From an uncultured Lachnospiraceae bacterium (GTDB taxonomy: Bacteria > Bacillota > Clostridia > Lachnospirales > Lachnospiraceae): a stretch of DNA of 64,000 bases. The translations under genes were made by a program, and so were the position numbers. The stretch lies in contig CAKRVA010000005.1 of NCBI GenBank assembly GCA_934408585.1, positions 62,001-126,000 of the forward strand, written 5' to 3'. A model generated the notes under the pieces. It was given only the letters and a program-made list of their open reading frames with translations. It was not told where the DNA came from and ran no database searches. Shown piece after piece: positions 18,711 to 26,763 of this stretch. Position 1 is the stretch's first letter, and every line of letters starts with the position of its first letter.

Positions 18711-19404
18711 TGTATTAAAAAGCAATTTGGAACATGTACACCAGCAAATACAGGTTTCCTGTCAAAACAGCGGACGGGACATCAACGATGTTCAGTTAAT
18801 TGCTGTTTCCAAAACAAAACCCGTAGAAATGCTGATGGATGCCTATGAATCAGGAGAACGTCATTTCGGCGAAAATAAAGTTCAGGAGCTCGTCGCTAAA
18901 TACGAGCAGCTTCCCAAAGACATTCAGTGGCATATGATTGGACACCTGCAGCGTAATAAGGTAAAATACATCATTGATAAGGTTGCCATGATACACAGTG
19001 TGGATTCTTTCCGTCTTGCAGAAGAAATTAACAAAGAAGCCTTAAAAAAAGGACGCAAGGTGCCGATACTTATTGAGGTAAATATTGCAGAAGAGGAAAG
19101 TAAGTTTGGCGTCCGTGCCAATGAGCTTGAAACACTTCTTCGCGAAATCTGTCATTTTGAGGGAATTCAGGTTATGGGATTAATGACAATTGCCCCATAC
19201 GTTGAAAATGCCGAGGAAAATCGTCAATATTTTAATGCACTAAAGCAATTATCTGTTGACATAAATCGAAAAAACATTGATAATATTAATATGAATGTCT
19301 TATCAATGGGTATGACCGGTGATTATCAGGTCGCAATAGAAGAGGGTGCGACACTTGTACGTGTCGGAACCGGAATATTTGGTGACCGAGTTTATCACAA
19401 ATAA
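18703..19404 (+). CDS. yggS: YggS family pyridoxal phosphate-binding protein
   Basis: PLP homeostasis protein, a single-domain fold-type III barrel without known catalysis. The PLP lysine lies in AVSKTKP and the phosphate site in SMGMTGDYQVAIEEGATLVRVGTGIFG. An ATG at 18691 abuts the AAAGAGG ribosome site, so ATG at 18703 is the better start (233 residues); it overlaps the stop of the HlyD-like gene by eight bases. The yggS-sepF order is a classic Gram-positive division cluster arrangement. Confidence 0.93.
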   Translation: MNNVLKSNLEHVHQQIQVSCQNSGRDINDVQLIAVSKTKPVEMLMDAYESGERHFGENKVQELVAKYEQLPKDIQWHMIGHLQRNKVKYIIDKVAMIHSVDSFRLAEEINKEALKKGRKVPILIEVNIAEEESKFGVRANELETLLREICHFEGIQVMGLMTIAPYVENAEENRQYFNALKQLSVDINRKNIDNINMNVLSMGMTGDYQVAIEEGATLVRVGTGIFGDRVYHK

Positions 19405-19426
19405 ATTTTAAGGAGTTTGTTATATC

Positions 19427-19927
19427 ATGGGTGTAATGGATAAATTTCTCAATTATATGAAATTGAATGAAGATGATGATTATTATGATGATGATTACTT
19501 TGAGGATGAACCCATAGAAGAAAAACCAAAGAAACAGCCTGTCATGAATGATGATTCTGATATCCCGGAGGACAAGCCTGCTAAGAAAACACTTCCCAAG
19601 GTTACTCCAATGCGTCAGACCAAAAAATCTGCAAACGGTATGGAAGTATGTGTCATTAAACCAACCTCTATTGAAGATGCAAGGGAAATCACCGAAACGT
19701 TACTGGCAAACAGAACCGTTGTTTTGAATTTGGAAGGATTGGATGTTGATATTGCACAGCGAATCATTGATTTTACATCCGGTTCCTGTTTTGCAATCAG
19801 CGGAAACCTTCAGAAGATTTCTCATTATATTTTTATTATCACACCTGCAGTAGTGGATATTTCCGGTGATTTTCAGGAGATTTTTTCAGGTTCTTTTGAT
19901 GTACCGATTAATAATAACGGATTATAA
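19427..19927 (+). CDS. sepF: Cell division protein SepF
   Basis: Membrane-binding protein that bundles FtsZ filaments. 166 residues: an N-terminal membrane-targeting helix (GVMDKFLNYMKL), an acidic linker with many D and E residues, and the C-terminal SepF domain starting at VCVIKPTSIEDA with VVLNLEGLDVDIAQRIIDF and the GSCFAISGN signature. Start ATG at 19427 after AAGGAG. Ends at a terminator. Confidence 0.95.
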   Translation: MGVMDKFLNYMKLNEDDDYYDDDYFEDEPIEEKPKKQPVMNDDSDIPEDKPAKKTLPKVTPMRQTKKSANGMEVCVIKPTSIEDAREITETLLANRTVVLNLEGLDVDIAQRIIDFTSGSCFAISGNLQKISHYIFIITPAVVDISGDFQEIFSGSFDVPINNNGL

Positions 19928-19957
19928 AAGCTATATGACTTCATATATCGTTATTTC

Positions 19958-19986
19958 AGCGTCAAATATTTTATTTGGCGCTTTTT
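19958..19986 (+). terminator. Rho-independent terminator after sepF
   Basis: AGCGTCAAAT pairs with ATTTGGCGCT (one G-T pair) around a five-base loop, followed by a T run. It separates the division genes from aroB. Confidence 0.8.
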
Positions 19987-20026
19987 ATAACAAAAAACAG
20001 TAATTTGCAAAAGGAGAGAACCACCG

Positions 20027-21130
20027 ATGAATCAGACGATGGAAGTATTATATCAGGGAAAACCCTGTTATCCTATTCATATTGAAGCCTCATTTGACGC
20101 TCTGGCACAGGTCATGGAACCACTTTCCTGTAAAGAACGTAAGCTTTGCATTATAACAGACAGCAAAGTCAATTCCCTGTATGGGGAAGAAATAGAAGCA
20201 ATCCTTTCGGATACCTGCGCAGAAGTATATCGTTATTCTTTTCCGAATGGGGAAGCACAGAAAACACTTGATACGGTTAAGGATATTTACCGCTTCTTAA
20301 TCGAGCATAAGTTTGATCGAAAAGATATGTTAATCGCCTTAGGCGGTGGCGTAGTCGGAGATATCACCGGCTTTACCGCTGCAACTTATTTAAGAGGCAT
20401 AGATTTTGTTCAGATTCCAACCACGCTGTTAGCACAGGCAGATTCCAGTATCGGTGGAAAAACCGGTGTTGATTTTGATGGATACAAAAACATGGTTGGT
20501 GCATTTTATATGCCCAAATTAGTGTATATGAATGTCCAGGCGTTACATTCCTTAGATGACCGTGATTTTTACAGCGGTTTTGCAGAAGTCATGAAATCTG
20601 CATTGATTAAAGATGGTTTATTTTATGAATGGCTGATTGATAAGATGTATGAAATCTGTGAACGTGATAATGAAACATTACAGGAAATGGTCTATCGCAG
20701 CTGCATGATTAAAAAGCTCATTGTAGAAAAAGACCCCACGGAAAAGGGAGACCGTGCTCTTTTGAATTTTGGTCACACCATCGGACATGCGATTGAAAAA
20801 TATAAGAATTTCACCTTAACCCATGGAGAATGTGTTGCACTTGGATGCATTGCAGCAGCATTTATTTCCTGGAAGAAAAATTGGCTGAGTATGGAAGAAT
20901 ATTACGAAATCCGTGATATGTTTGTTCCATTTTATTTACCAATTTCCATTGATGAACTGGACGTAGAGGAAGTATTACGCCTTACAAAATCCGATAAAAA
21001 GATGGAAGGAAATACGATAAAGTTTATTCTTTTGAAAAAAGTCGGTAAGGCGCTTATTGACCGTACTGTAACGGACGATGAAATCCGTGATGCAATTAAG
21101 GAAATCAATTTCACGGAAGATGATGAATAA
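20027..21130 (+). CDS. aroB: 3-dehydroquinate synthase
   Basis: Second step of the shikimate pathway, converting DAHP to 3-dehydroquinate with NAD and a divalent metal. 367 residues. Signatures: GGGVVGDITGFTAATYLRG (NAD/phosphate loop), PTTLLAQADSSIGGKTGVD, and the metal ligands in FGHTIGHAIE and THGECVALG. Start ATG at 20027 after AAAGGAGAG. No other aromatic-pathway gene lies in the window; lspA follows after 14 bases. Confidence 0.96.
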   Translation: MNQTMEVLYQGKPCYPIHIEASFDALAQVMEPLSCKERKLCIITDSKVNSLYGEEIEAILSDTCAEVYRYSFPNGEAQKTLDTVKDIYRFLIEHKFDRKDMLIALGGGVVGDITGFTAATYLRGIDFVQIPTTLLAQADSSIGGKTGVDFDGYKNMVGAFYMPKLVYMNVQALHSLDDRDFYSGFAEVMKSALIKDGLFYEWLIDKMYEICERDNETLQEMVYRSCMIKKLIVEKDPTEKGDRALLNFGHTIGHAIEKYKNFTLTHGECVALGCIAAAFISWKKNWLSMEEYYEIRDMFVPFYLPISIDELDVEEVLRLTKSDKKMEGNTIKFILLKKVGKALIDRTVTDDEIRDAIKEINFTEDDE

Positions 21131-21144
21131 TTTCAGGAGGTCTT

Positions 21145-21666
21145 ATGAAAAAAGGATATATGCTGATTCTTGACTTTCTGATGCTGATGTTCGGAGTCGC
21201 AATGGATCAGATCACCAAATATTATGCTGTGATTAAGTTAAAAAACCAGCCGGCTTATAACCTGATTGATGGCGTATTGGAATTTAATTACCTGGAAAAT
21301 AAAGGTGCTGCCTTTGGTATGCTGCAAAATCAAAAAATCTTTTTTGTATTTGTCGCTCTGATTTTTATTGGCGTGATTGCATTTGTTATTTTTCGTATTC
21401 CACTGGAAAAGAAATATTGCAGTCTTCATGTACTTCTGGTCATGATTTCTGCTGGAGCGATTGGCAATCTGATTGACCGGCTTCGGTTTGATTATGTGGT
21501 AGACTTTATCTATCTTGTTTTTATTAACTTTCCAATCTTTAATGTGGCAGATATTTTTGTAACAGTATCCACCGTGATCCTGATTATTCAGATTTTATTT
21601 GTCTATAAAGAAAATGACTTTAATTTTTTAAGTTTTAATCCTCAAAAGTTCAGAGAACTAAAATAA
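21145..21666 (+). CDS. lspA: Lipoprotein signal peptidase (signal peptidase II)
   Basis: Cleaves diacylglyceryl-modified prolipoproteins at the lipobox. 173 residues with four membrane segments. The family motifs are intact: DQITKYYA, NKGAAFGM, GAIGNLIDRLRFDYVVDFI with one catalytic aspartate, and FNVADIFV with the other. Start ATG at 21145 after AGGAGG. The window also encodes lipoproteins it could process, such as the branched-chain amino acid binding protein. Confidence 0.96.
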   Translation: MKKGYMLILDFLMLMFGVAMDQITKYYAVIKLKNQPAYNLIDGVLEFNYLENKGAAFGMLQNQKIFFVFVALIFIGVIAFVIFRIPLEKKYCSLHVLLVMISAGAIGNLIDRLRFDYVVDFIYLVFINFPIFNVADIFVTVSTVILIIQILFVYKENDFNFLSFNPQKFRELK

Positions 21667-21679
21667 ATTCAGGTGATAT

Positions 21680-22603
21680 ATGAGCGAAGAATTAAATTGC
21701 ATGGAATTTCTTGTAACGGAAGAGATGGAAGAGGAGAGAATCGACAAGTTTTTAAGTATGCTTGTGGATTCTTTTTCACGTTCTTTTTTACAGAAGCTTT
21801 TATCACTGGGACATGTTACCGTAAATGGAAAAACCGTAAAAGCAAGTTATCGTGTAAAAACGGATGACCATGTAATTGTACTTGTTCCACCTGCCGATAC
21901 GCTTCATATTGACCCGGAAAATATACCTTTGGATATTTTATATGAAGATTCTGACGTAATTGTAGTAAATAAGCCAAAGGGGATGGTTGTTCATCCGGCT
22001 GCCGGCCATTATCACGGTACACTTGTAAATGCTTTGTTATATCATTGTGAAGGTGAACTAAGTGGCATAAATGGTGTTCTACGCCCCGGAATCGTCCATA
22101 GAATCGATAAAGATACTACAGGGTCAATTATTGCCTGCAAAAATGACAAGGCCCATAACAGCCTTGCTATGCAGTTAAAAGAGCATACCATTACACGCCG
22201 GTATCATGCCATTGTACACGGAGTACTCAAAGAAGAGTCCGGAACGATTCATAAAGCCATTGGAAGAGATCCCAAAGACCGCAAAAAAATGGCTGTTGTA
22301 ACAGGCGGTGGAAAGGATGCAATTACCCATTACAGAGTTTTGAAACATTTTCAAAACTATACCTATATCGAATGTGTCCTGGAAACCGGAAGAACACATC
22401 AGATTCGTGTTCACATGGCAAGTATCGGACATCCTATTCTCGGAGATACGGTATATGGTCCGTCCAAATGTCCCTATCATTTAACCGGGCAGACATTGCA
22501 TGCCAAAATATTAGGTTTTAACCATCCAGGTACAGGAACTTATATAGAAACAGACGCACCATTACCGGATTATTTTGAGCATTTATTACAGATAATTATT
22601 TGA
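21680..22603 (+). CDS. rluD: RluA-family 23S rRNA pseudouridine synthase (RluD type)
   Basis: 307 residues. The N-terminal S4 RNA-binding domain (about 15-75) is followed by the pseudouridine synthase domain with the catalytic aspartate in HRIDKDTTG and the signatures VVNKPKGMVVHPAAGH and TGRTHQIRVH. lspA-rluD is a common Gram-positive pair. Start ATG at 21680, a few bases after AGGTGAT. The exact target uridines cannot be read from the sequence. Confidence 0.93.
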   Translation: MSEELNCMEFLVTEEMEEERIDKFLSMLVDSFSRSFLQKLLSLGHVTVNGKTVKASYRVKTDDHVIVLVPPADTLHIDPENIPLDILYEDSDVIVVNKPKGMVVHPAAGHYHGTLVNALLYHCEGELSGINGVLRPGIVHRIDKDTTGSIIACKNDKAHNSLAMQLKEHTITRRYHAIVHGVLKEESGTIHKAIGRDPKDRKKMAVVTGGGKDAITHYRVLKHFQNYTYIECVLETGRTHQIRVHMASIGHPILGDTVYGPSKCPYHLTGQTLHAKILGFNHPGTGTYIETDAPLPDYFEHLLQIII

Positions 22604-22628
22604 ATTTTCTGTTAATTTGAGCTATAAT
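22600..22628 (+). promoter_or_regulatory. Sigma-A promoter for the cytidylate-kinase-like gene
   Basis: TTGAAT (22600-22605), a 17-base spacer and TATAAT (22623-22628). The -35 overlaps the rluD stop codon. Confidence 0.55.
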
Positions 22629-22684
22629 AGATACATAATTTAATCCCATACGGAATTATCGTACGTGGAAGGAGGTAACTGCTT

Positions 22685-23308
22685 ATGAATACAGTCATAA
22701 CAATTGGCCGTCAGTTTGGCTCAGCCGGTCGTGAAATTGGGGAAAAGGTAGCCGAAGAATTTGGAATTAAATATTATGATAAGGAGTTATTATCAAGAGC
22801 AGCAAAAGAGAGTGGTTTTTGCGAAGAAATCATGGAAAATCATGATGAAAGACCAACCAGTTCTTTTCTGTACAATCTTGTAATGGATACATATTCCTTT
22901 GGATATAATGCATCCCATTATGTAGATATGCCAATCAGTCACAAGGTATTTCTTGCTCAGTTCGATACCATAAAGAAAGTTGCAGCAGAAGGTCCCTGTG
23001 TTATTGTAGGACGTTGTGCCGATTATGCATTACAGGATATGAAAAACTGTGTCAATATCTTTATATACGGTGATGAAGATGCAAAAACCAAATTTGTAAT
23101 GAATAAATATAATATCGATGCTGCAAAAGCAAAAGATATGTGCTTAAAGAAAGATAAGCAGCGTCAAAGCTATTACAATTATTATTCCTCAAAGAAATGG
23201 GGACGTGCGGACAGCTATGATTTATGTATCAACAGCAGCATTCTCGGCATTGATGGTACCGTAAAATTAATTAAACAGTACATCGAAGATTTCGAAGCAC
23301 GCCAGTAA
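22685..23308 (+). CDS. Cytidylate kinase-like family protein (copy 1)
   Basis: 207-residue P-loop kinase of the cytidylate-kinase-2 type. The N-terminus ITIGRQFGSAGREIG is the phosphate loop, VIVGRCADYAL the family signature, and the SYYNYYSSKKWGRADSYDLCINSS segment contains the R/D residues of the lid and base region. It is not the canonical Cmk, and the substrate is not established. A second copy of the family sits on the other strand at 29268-29894. Start ATG at 22685 after GGAGG. Confidence 0.85.
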   Translation: MNTVITIGRQFGSAGREIGEKVAEEFGIKYYDKELLSRAAKESGFCEEIMENHDERPTSSFLYNLVMDTYSFGYNASHYVDMPISHKVFLAQFDTIKKVAAEGPCVIVGRCADYALQDMKNCVNIFIYGDEDAKTKFVMNKYNIDAAKAKDMCLKKDKQRQSYYNYYSSKKWGRADSYDLCINSSILGIDGTVKLIKQYIEDFEARQ

Positions 23309-23358
23309 ATAAAACGATAGCTATAAAATATTTATATTATGATTAGGAGTATAAAAAA

Positions 23359-23577
23359 ATGGACATAAAAGAAAAAATTGAAGAAGTTGTTTCCAAAGTA
23401 CAAAAAGATAAAGACCTACAGGCACTCTTTGCAAAAGACCCTGTAAAGGCAGTTGAAAAGGTTCTTGGTGTTGATTTACCGGATGATGTTGTTAAAAAAA
23501 TTGCAGATGGCGTAAAGGGAAAAATTTCTCTTGACCAGTTATCCGGTCTTGCTGATAAAGTAAAAGGACTTTTCTAA
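23359..23577 (+). CDS. 72-residue protein of unknown function, leader-peptide-like
   Basis: A small charged helical protein: an N-terminal lysine/glutamate-rich helix, the segment DPVKAVEKVLGVDLPDD, and a C-terminal part with GKISLDQLSGLADKVKGLF. The AVEKVLGVDLPDD portion looks like the conserved part of nitrile-hydratase-type or Nif11-type leader peptides, but no modifying enzyme is nearby and there is no Gly-Gly or cysteine-rich core. Start ATG at 23359 after TTAGGAG. It ends at its own terminator and probably reads through from the kinase-like gene. Confidence 0.7.
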   Translation: MDIKEKIEEVVSKVQKDKDLQALFAKDPVKAVEKVLGVDLPDDVVKKIADGVKGKISLDQLSGLADKVKGLF

Positions 23578-23601
23578 AGAATAATTTAACGAATCATATG
23601 A

Positions 23602-23629
23602 AAAGGGACATATCCAAATGTCCCTTTTT
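23602..23629 (+). terminator. Rho-independent terminator
   Basis: AAAGGGACAT pairs perfectly with ATGTCCCTTT around a six-base loop, followed by Ts. It ends the 72-residue gene. Confidence 0.85.
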
Positions 23630-23691
23630 CTATGTTTCTATCTTAATATTTCTGTCATTTGCAAGTATAGAGTATGGGAAGTTCTCGCATG

Positions 23692-23727
23692 TAACTATTC
23701 GCAAAACACAAGTTTAACGAATAGTTA
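23692..23727. repeat. Ten-base perfect inverted repeat
   Basis: TAACTATTCG (23692-23701) and CGAATAGTTA (23718-23727) are separated by 16 bases in the gap between two converging genes. No T run follows on either strand, so it is not a standard terminator. The function is unknown. Confidence 0.6.
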
Positions 23728-23740
23728 TGGCTAGAAATCC

Positions 23741-24013
23741 TCAAAACTCCAAGGTCTTTCTTTTCGCAGGTTTTTCCTGCATTTCCGGATGAATTTCGTG
23801 TTGTACTTCCTCATATAAGGATTGTTTATCTACATAATCGGTTACATTTTGATTTCCATCCGTTTTCCCGTTCAAAAAAGTTTTTGCATATTTACGGTTG
23901 AAATCCTGTACCGTATCAATCGTTTGTTTTCGATTCTTTTTATGTTGCCGGTAAGCAAACACATATACAATAATCAGGAATATCACAATTCCTGCAATCA
24001 GCATTTTCATCAA
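23741..24013 (-). CDS. Small single-pass membrane protein, unknown function
   Basis: 90 residues: one membrane segment at about 4-21 (LIAGIVIFLIIVYVFAY), then a basic stretch (RQHKKNRKQ) and a charged, polar cytoplasmic-looking tail. No family is recognised. The start ATG at 24013 follows GAGG by six bases, which supports translation. It lies downstream of dtd on the same strand, 40 bases away. Confidence 0.65.
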   Translation of the reverse strand: MMKMLIAGIVIFLIIVYVFAYRQHKKNRKQTIDTVQDFNRKYAKTFLNGKTDGNQNVTDYVDKQSLYEEVQHEIHPEMQEKPAKRKTLEF

Positions 24014-24053
24014 TCAAGAACCTCGTATTATGCTTTCTGTTAATCAGAAATCA

Positions 24054-24503
24054 TCATAACATTTCATCAGAATCAAATAATATGGTAAAAGGACCATCAT
24101 TTAATAACGAAACTTTCATGTCAGCACCAAAAATACCATGCTGGACATCTGGAAAGGATTCTCTGCATTGTTCCAGGATATATTCATATAACTGATTTGC
24201 ATCCTCCTGATTACCGGCTTTTATAAAAGAAGGTCGATTTCCTTTTTTACAATCTGCATATAAAGTAAATTGTGAAATAATTAACAAGTTTCCATGAACA
24301 TCCTTCAGACTTAGATTTGTTTTTCCGTTTTCATCCTCAAATATGCGGAGATTTATCAGTTTCTTAACAAGTTTATCTGCAATTTCCTTTGTATCGCCAT
24401 CACAAATTCCAACAAAAACAAGAAATCCATGTTCAATTTTGCCAACTGTTTGCTGTTCTACTTCTACTGCTGCTCGACTTACCCGTTGTATTAAAAATCT
24501 CAT
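24054..24503 (-). CDS. dtd: D-aminoacyl-tRNA deacylase
   Basis: Hydrolyses D-amino acids wrongly attached to tRNA. 149 residues, the family length. N-terminal MRFLIQRVSRAAVEV, the catalytic loop SQFTLYAD with its threonine, and the C-terminal NDGPFTI segment (usually NxGPVT) are all present. The start overlaps the stop of the upstream permease gene by ATGA (24500-24503), so the two are translationally coupled. Confidence 0.96.
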   Translation of the reverse strand: MRFLIQRVSRAAVEVEQQTVGKIEHGFLVFVGICDGDTKEIADKLVKKLINLRIFEDENGKTNLSLKDVHGNLLIISQFTLYADCKKGNRPSFIKAGNQEDANQLYEYILEQCRESFPDVQHGIFGADMKVSLLNDGPFTILFDSDEML

Positions 24504-25888
24504 TCTTCGCTTTCTCCATCCACACTTTCGTTTTCTGTGCCTTCAGCCTCAGCTTCTGTAATTTGCAAAATAGCCTCTTCTTTCTGTTCCTCGATTATTT
24601 CATCTTCCATGTCAATTTTCTTTTTTCGTTTATTTTCCTTTTTTGACTCTTTATCAAGCATTACAAATTCTTTTCCCTTAATCTTATCAACATTCAGGTA
24701 TTTTCTTGTTTCTTCCGGAAGCCCTTTCTTTTTCAGCATACGGCCAACCACACGTTTTACCATCGCATAAATAACTGCCCAAAGAGGTACACCGACAATC
24801 ATACCGGCAACACCCCATAATCCTCCGAATATCGTAATGGAGAAAATAACCCAGAAACCGGACAGACCGGTTGACTGTCCAAGAATCTTAGGACCAATCA
24901 CATTGCCATCCAATTGCTGCAGGATAAGAATAAAAATCAAAAAGTACAGGCATTTTACAGGATTTACAAGTAAAATAAGCAAAGCACTTGGAATTGCACC
25001 AAGATAAGGTCCAAAAAACGGAATGACATTTGTAACACCAACAATTACACTAACTAACAGTGCATATGGCATCTTCAGAAAAGAAAGTCCGATAAAACAG
25101 AGAATTCCGATAATAATGGAATCTACAATTTTACCACTTAAAAATCCAATAAATGTCTGGCTGGCAAAACGTACATCTTTGATGAAGCCATTTGCACGAT
25201 CTGTATTCATCGTCGCATAGACAATTTTCTTTGCCTGTCCAGCAAATAATTCCTTATTAAATAAAACATAAATCGAGATTATCGCTCCGATAATAAAATT
25301 CCACATAGCAACCAGCATACTGATTAGGCTTAAAGAAATATGTTTTAAAATCGTCTGCGCATTCGGAACAACCGTGTCTTTCAGAAAATCATCAAACTGG
25401 CTGGAATAATTATTGATGAATTGCAGAAACCAATCATTTAAGGTCGGATTTTCCTCCAGGAATTTTGCCGACCAGGTTGTCAGATTATTCATATAGTAAG
25501 GGAACTGATTGGATATGGATAAAATACTTTTACTGATTTCAGGAACAATCACGCTGAAAAATGCATACAAAAACAAAATTACCAACAGCATCGTAAGAAT
25601 TACAGAAATAACTCTCATCCATTTTATTTTCTTGGGCGTCATTGATGTATCATTTCTTGTAAATAATTTGATTAAAAATGTCCGCTCTAAAAAATTCACA
25701 ATCGGAGTAAGCAGATAGGCAATAATAATTCCATAGACAACCGGACTGAGAATTTTAAATAAAGCACTAATCTTTTGAGAAATTCTATCTCCCCGGAAAA
25801 TAAGATAATAGAAGCAAATCGATGCTGCAATTACCAAAAAAGCAATAATTCCCGTTAAAATCATTTTTTTGTTGAATTTTAATTTCAT
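24500..25888 (-). CDS. AI-2E family transporter
   Basis: 462-residue polytopic membrane protein with the eight-helix plan of the AI-2E/PerM family. The signature region GVTNVIPFFGPYLGAIPSAL and the loop GNVIGPKILGQSTGLSGFWV are clear. The C-terminal ~70 residues are charged, with a lysine stretch followed by a glutamate-rich acidic tail. Family members have been linked to autoinducer export or to sodium/proton exchange, so the substrate is open. It reads divergently from the ttcA-like gene. Confidence 0.9.
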   Translation of the reverse strand: MKLKFNKKMILTGIIAFLVIAASICFYYLIFRGDRISQKISALFKILSPVVYGIIIAYLLTPIVNFLERTFLIKLFTRNDTSMTPKKIKWMRVISVILTMLLVILFLYAFFSVIVPEISKSILSISNQFPYYMNNLTTWSAKFLEENPTLNDWFLQFINNYSSQFDDFLKDTVVPNAQTILKHISLSLISMLVAMWNFIIGAIISIYVLFNKELFAGQAKKIVYATMNTDRANGFIKDVRFASQTFIGFLSGKIVDSIIIGILCFIGLSFLKMPYALLVSVIVGVTNVIPFFGPYLGAIPSALLILLVNPVKCLYFLIFILILQQLDGNVIGPKILGQSTGLSGFWVIFSITIFGGLWGVAGMIVGVPLWAVIYAMVKRVVGRMLKKKGLPEETRKYLNVDKIKGKEFVMLDKESKKENKRKKKIDMEDEIIEEQKEEAILQITEAEAEGTENESVDGESEE

Positions 25889-25941
25889 ATGTATCTAATT
25901 TCTCCGTTCCGTATTAAAATAATTAAACAATTATCCTATTT

Positions 25942-25950
25942 AGTATACCA
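25942..25950 (-). promoter_or_regulatory. Extended -10 promoter for the AI-2E/dtd genes
   Basis: On the reverse strand TGGTATACT gives an extended -10 element about 55 bases before the start codon. No convincing -35 is seen. Confidence 0.3.
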
Positions 25951-25988
25951 TTTTTACCGAAAATATACTATGGCTAAAAAGTAAAATG

Positions 25989-25997
25989 TGATAGAAT
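25989..25997 (+). promoter_or_regulatory. Extended -10 promoter for the ttcA-like gene
   Basis: TGATAGAAT is an extended -10 element 38 bases before the ATG at 26035. No good -35 is present. Confidence 0.3.
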
Positions 25998-26034
25998 AAT
26001 TAACAGTAAAAGTCTCTACGAAAGGTAACTTACC

Positions 26035-26763
26035 ATGAAATTACAACAGGTATTAAGTAACATCCGGAAAGTTGTGGATGACTATCAGATGATTGAAGAT
26101 GGCGACAGAATTGCCGTTGGTATTTCCGGTGGAAAAGACAGCCTGACGCTGTTAAACGGTCTACATGGTTTAAAGCGTTTTTACCCAAAGCATTTTGAAC
26201 TTTATGCCGTCACAGTCGATTTAGGATTCCAAAATTTAAATCTCAGTGCCATCCAGTCCATGTGTGAGCAGTTGGAAGTTCCATATACGATTGTCAAAAC
26301 AGATATTGCCAATATTGTTTTTGAAGAACGTAAAGAATCAAATCCCTGCTCCTTATGTGCAAAGATGCGTAAAGGTGCATTAAATGATGCAATCAAACAG
26401 GCGGGATGCAATAAAGTAGCTTACGCGCATCACAAGGATGATGTCGTTGAAACAATGCTGATGTCCTTAATTTATGAGGGCAGATTTCATACGTTCTCAC
26501 CGGTTACCTATCTGGACCGCACGGATATAACGGTTATCCGACCGCTTATCTATATGAATGAAGTAGATGTTATCGGCTATGTAAATAAACATCAGATTCC
26601 TGTTGTAAAAAGTCTCTGTCCTGCAGATGGCTATACAAAACGGGAATATGTAAAAGAACTGCTCCGGCATTTAAATCAGGAAAATCCTGGTGTGAAAGAG
26701 CGCATGTTTACAGCAATACAGAATGGTATGGAGTCATATGGAAAAGAACAAAAATTATCATGA
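26035..26763 (+). CDS. TtcA-like tRNA sulphur-transfer PP-loop ATPase
   Basis: 242-residue member of the PP-loop ATPase superfamily. The PP-loop SGGKDS is followed by the cysteine pair in NPCSLCAKMRKG and a third cysteine in KSLCPADG, the set that holds the iron-sulphur cluster in TtcA enzymes that thiolate C32 of tRNA. AYAHHKDDVVETMLM is the second nucleotide-binding signature. A related role in other tRNA thiolation cannot be excluded. Its 3' end overlaps the recombinase gene. Confidence 0.88.
   Translation: MKLQQVLSNIRKVVDDYQMIEDGDRIAVGISGGKDSLTLLNGLHGLKRFYPKHFELYAVTVDLGFQNLNLSAIQSMCEQLEVPYTIVKTDIANIVFEERKESNPCSLCAKMRKGALNDAIKQAGCNKVAYAHHKDDVVETMLMSLIYEGRFHTFSPVTYLDRTDITVIRPLIYMNEVDVIGYVNKHQIPVVKSLCPADGYTKREYVKELLRHLNQENPGVKERMFTAIQNGMESYGKEQKLS

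Noticed and set aside
23359..23577. RiPP biosynthetic cluster
   Set aside because: No modification enzyme, transporter or protease gene lies beside the small peptide, and a core sequence is missing.
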